A stretch of 64,000 nt of DNA, from contig NW_025931949.1 in assembly GCF_000764305.2 (NCBI RefSeq), positions 1-64,000 of the forward strand, given 5' to 3'. Positions within the stretch are counted from its first letter, which is position 1. Every line of letters begins with the position of its first letter. Origin of the DNA: Hyalella azteca. Lineage: Eukaryota; Arthropoda; Malacostraca; Amphipoda; Hyalellidae. The translations under genes were made by a program, and so were the position numbers. This document shows, piece after piece, positions 60,702 to 64,000 of this stretch. The notes under the pieces are model-generated. The model did not search any database and had not been told where the DNA came from. It saw only the letters and a list, made by a program, of their open reading frames with translations.

Positions 60702-60707
60702 AATAAA
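60702..60707 (+). promoter_or_regulatory. poly(A) signal after the candidate secreted peptide
   Basis: AATAAA 43 bases downstream of the TGA at 60657-60659. Confidence 0.4.
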
Positions 60708-60709
60708 TT

Positions 60710-63700
60710 CAGAGGCGCAGGGATGTTGAACAATCAGGAGTAACAATTCCCAACATGTGCCTCACTTTTATCTTTTAATGAATTCATAAGTATTTTAGGG
60801 GGATCAATGCTACTGTTTTCAAATCGGCATACCCGTTCGGTCTGTTCTCTCAAGGTGACTTGGCGAGTAGGTAGAACTGAAACATTTATTCGGGTGGCAA
60901 GTATCAAACGCCTGGACCCAAATGACTAGTATAGATCTACTCCACAACCCTTACTGGATTCTCAATGATTAAATTTTTCCAGAAAGCGTATGCCTCTGGC
61001 AACTACCTAACCCATCCAGTTCAACCACGCCCCATTCATCTCCCAATGTTTTGCCTATGTGCCATAAAATCTAACCAACTTTAAGGAAGAGTCTTTTAAA
61101 AAATGATCGACGAAGTATATGTTGCACCTAACTACATATCATAAATTGATGTTCTATTAGCTTAACTCTCCAGAATCCGTTTGTTTCTCCAGCTCCCAAA
61201 TAAAAATTATTTGTGGAACATCGATGATTATTGATGGCAATAGATGGAAATTACAGGTGGTGCACCGATAAGACCTATGTTCCACCTATAACCTGCCGAT
61301 GGCCACCCTACCCGAAAAGCTCTTTTTCCGCCAATAACTACCAATTGGCATAGTTGGCGCATCGACGAGCCACCAATGGCCACTTTTAAAAATGAAGTCG
61401 CCAGTAATTTTTCATTTAGTTTCACATCCGATGCATTTTTTGATATTACTTCTTACAATAACCGCTCAGAGGACAACGTGTGAACATCCACCATGGCAGC
61501 ACAAGTAACAATGTAGCAGGAACAAATAATAAGAGTACCATAAAAACATTTGTATCAAAATCCTCAAATCCCTAACGGCAGGATTCGAACGCCGGCCTCA
61601 TTTTGCAAAGCCATGCCTCAACCGTTGAGCCATCGGAGAGGAGTTGGTCCTCTAGTCATTTTAAAAGATTTAATTGAACTATTGCTACTATAAATTTCAT
61701 CAAATGGCAGAAGTCACCGCTCCCACCGTGATGATTAGATGGTTACACAAACAATTTTGATCAATAAGTATCGAAGTTTCATAATGTGAACAGAACACCA
61801 ATTTTGACAGCGGTCCGATTCGAACTATTTTCTCAAAAAATATTCTTGCGTAAATCAGTGAATTGATATCACTCGATGATTTTGTAATGTTGAGCGTGAA
61901 ATAACTTCATCACTTTGTGTCACAATTTTTCTCTAGCCTAAACTTTAATCTTTTGATCAGGAGAGATACCGACACCACTTTATTAGCAACGTTAATTTAA
62001 ATTCAAAATAATTATCTGGCGGCATAAGCAAATTTATCTTAAATAATTATACGTACATCACCATCGAAGTTAGCGAAAGAAATCTGAATTGGTACTCGTA
62101 TCCCTCTTCGTAAATTTTTACTCGTATCCCACTTTTTTGGCAAGCAAATTACCCGGGAAGCACATATTTCAGGGAAGACACTTTAAGGATTAGTAGGAAA
62201 GAAACTCAATGCCGACGCGCGCCAACCCAACAAGTATCATATCAACGCGCACTTACTCGACTCGCTCGCTGCGCTTTAGAGATGCCGAGCCGCTGTCGAC
62301 TACGTCAAAGAGGCTTTTTAGACTTTAGAGTTTACATAGAGGCGGCAACTTGAGAATAATATAAATATAATGAAACACACTTAATCGATCCATAAAAGTT
62401 ATACTTGTACAATAATTTAGTCTCAATTTTGATCGCAATATTTACACATAGCAAATTGGCGCATAATCAAAATTCGCATTAAATTTACGCTATATATCAA
62501 GCTAACATAAAAAATTGTATTCGCCATAATCTTAGAAAAACTTTATATTTTGAAACAAGATTTTCCATTGTTCCTCGGACAATTTATATCAGGAGCAGTC
62601 TGAAACATGCCCAGTTGCTAGGGACGCATTCCAACAAAAATAAAACAAACCAATCTTCATCCCTGCATTGTTCAGCCAGGTGATCGTATAGGTCCTTCCC
62701 ATTGGCCAAAGTGATAAACGAGTTCTGATTTATCTTTATTACAGATTAAAACCAAGCCTTGGTAAACACGTGAACACCGAAACCAGAACGAGACACTTTC
62801 AAGACTATTGCTGAATTCTTGAGCTATTCTTGAGGTTCCGAGATTTTGAGCTATTTCTAAGACTATTGCTGAGACTCCTGAAACACACAAATGGAACAAA
62901 TAAATATCTAACAAGGTATTAATCTAAACATGAATATCCGATTAATAATCAGCACGAATAAAATCATTAATAAATGCTACTGAAATATTTACAAAAAAGT
63001 ATACACAGATGGAAACCACAGCTAACTCTATACCTAACATTCACTTTATTCATCAAATCCTATCAACACAAGACGTACCTTACACATCCATGGCACACAC
63101 GATACTGAATCCGCTTTCTTAGTTTGGACAAGGTCACGTCTAACTCTTTCTAACGCAAAATCACAAATTCGTTATCAGTTCAATCCCCAACACAGTGGCT
63201 TCACTTTGGCTTAAAAAATTTGTGAAAATCTTGCTTCTGCATGTCTGTCAGTTCTACTCGTACCTACCGAATTCACGCTATACTTTCGCTAAATTTACTG
63301 AAATCGAAATCTTGAAAGCCAAGCATACAGAATGAAGTCATGATTTCGAATGACCCGCAAGCTATTAACACCTTTCTACGTTGGATAAATTACAGTGGCA
63401 AATTCATTCGTGCACTGTGCAGTTTAGGCAAACGGTTCTTGGTGTCTTACAATTGACTTGCCTGAAAAGCGCCATCGATGATTCAGACCACATAAATCAT
63501 CGATGATTCACCGATGACAGCCACCTGTACTCGACACACTCTCGATTTATTGGTGTTTGTTTGTCGATTTTTTGGCAGATCTGGTCACCCACCGTTACGC
63601 CACCTATATAATCTACCATCGCCACCTTATTCATCGATGCGTCACCCTCAAATTCTTTTGGTAAAATTAAGATTTTAATTAAAGAAATTAGAGTCAAATC

Positions 63701-64000
63701 TTCGTGATCATTTAAGTGGCGAGTCTGGGTAAAAATATCATTTGTTTGACTCGACTCTGGATAACTGGCTCTCAAATCGTCTATATTACTTGTTACGAGG
63801 ATACCAACATGTGACACATGACTCATCGTTGTTCAGTATAGCATGAATAATAATCTACAAACCTATTGCTTTTTTATGGCATCTTAATACCGACTGCCAG
63901 AAATTGTATATTTTGCACAATGGCTTTCAGCCCTAAGCTGAGCATGCATAAATATTCCGTTTAATGAATTAAAAGTATTTTGTTCAAAGCTAAAAATTTA
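60710..64000. other. intergenic to the window end
   Basis: Contains the tRNA-like sequence at 61570-61641 and a GC-richer patch at 62210-62300. The 109-codon minus-strand ORF at 63497-63826 has no recognisable domain and no splice context; short ATCGATGATTCA direct repeats lie at 63473-63512. Confidence 0.45.
61570..61641 (-). other. tRNA-like pseudogene or SINE head
   Basis: On the minus strand a box-A-like TGGCTCAACGGTTGAGGC and a box-B GCGTTCGAATCC occur at tRNA-like spacing. The T stem has several mismatches and the acceptor stem does not pair, so it is not a functional tRNA gene. Confidence 0.4.

Noticed and set aside
61570..61641. Functional tRNA gene on the minus strand
   Set aside because: Promoter boxes look right but the T stem and acceptor stem do not pair; recorded only as tRNA-like.
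63497..63826. 109-codon minus-strand ORF
   Set aside because: No signal peptide, domain, splice sites or repeat in the window supports it; left unannotated though it cannot be excluded.
1..64000. CRISPR arrays, bacterial operons, phage or viral genes
   Set aside because: No spaced direct repeats of CRISPR type; all coding evidence is intron-containing and eukaryotic; no viral protein motif was seen.

Overview
Eukaryotic DNA, almost certainly arthropod: genes are split by GT-AG introns, non-coding DNA is AT-rich, there are tRNA-derived SINEs, MITEs and many satellites, and the best-defined gene family encodes secreted chitin-binding (CBM14/peritrophin-A) proteins. Nothing resembles bacterial operons. 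I cannot name the species; a crustacean or other non-drosophilid arthropod would fit. All gene models are my own splice reconstructions from the sequence, checked by keeping the reading frame open across every junction.

Layout. 1-8.7 kb: repeat-rich intergenic DNA with a SINE and a tandemly duplicated foldback element. 8.8-15.35 kb (+): a nine-exon gene for a ~1005-residue type I membrane protein. Its ectodomain is three diverged copies of a module ending in right-handed beta-helix-like repeats; I do not recognise the family. 16.9-18.98 kb (-): a ~640-residue protein with two widely separated C2H2 zinc fingers. 19-26.7 kb: mostly non-coding with a few doubtful ORFs. 26.7-34.3 kb (-): a seven-exon bHLH transcription factor of Sage/Mesp type with an unusually long N-terminal extension and a 39-nt in-frame microexon inserted exactly in the HLH loop. 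34.3-39 kb: intergenic, with a 35-bp minisatellite. 39.1-56.8 kb: a cluster of four three-domain chitin-binding secreted proteins, two on the minus strand and two on the plus strand, head to head. 57-64 kb: intergenic, with one candidate small secreted peptide at 60.4 kb, another foldback element and a tRNA-like pseudogene.

How the genes relate. The four chitin-binding genes are one locally expanded family, with a very recent sequence exchange between the two minus-strand copies and a decayed duplication just 5' of the fourth gene. Their products would be secreted and bind chitin of cuticle or peritrophic matrix. The membrane protein, zinc-finger gene and bHLH gene show no evident functional link to them beyond proximity. 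Mobile DNA is abundant: a piggyBac-like MITE sits in an intron of the membrane-protein gene, a second MITE lies between two chitin-binding genes, and two SINE-like families recur, one inserted into the tail of the other.
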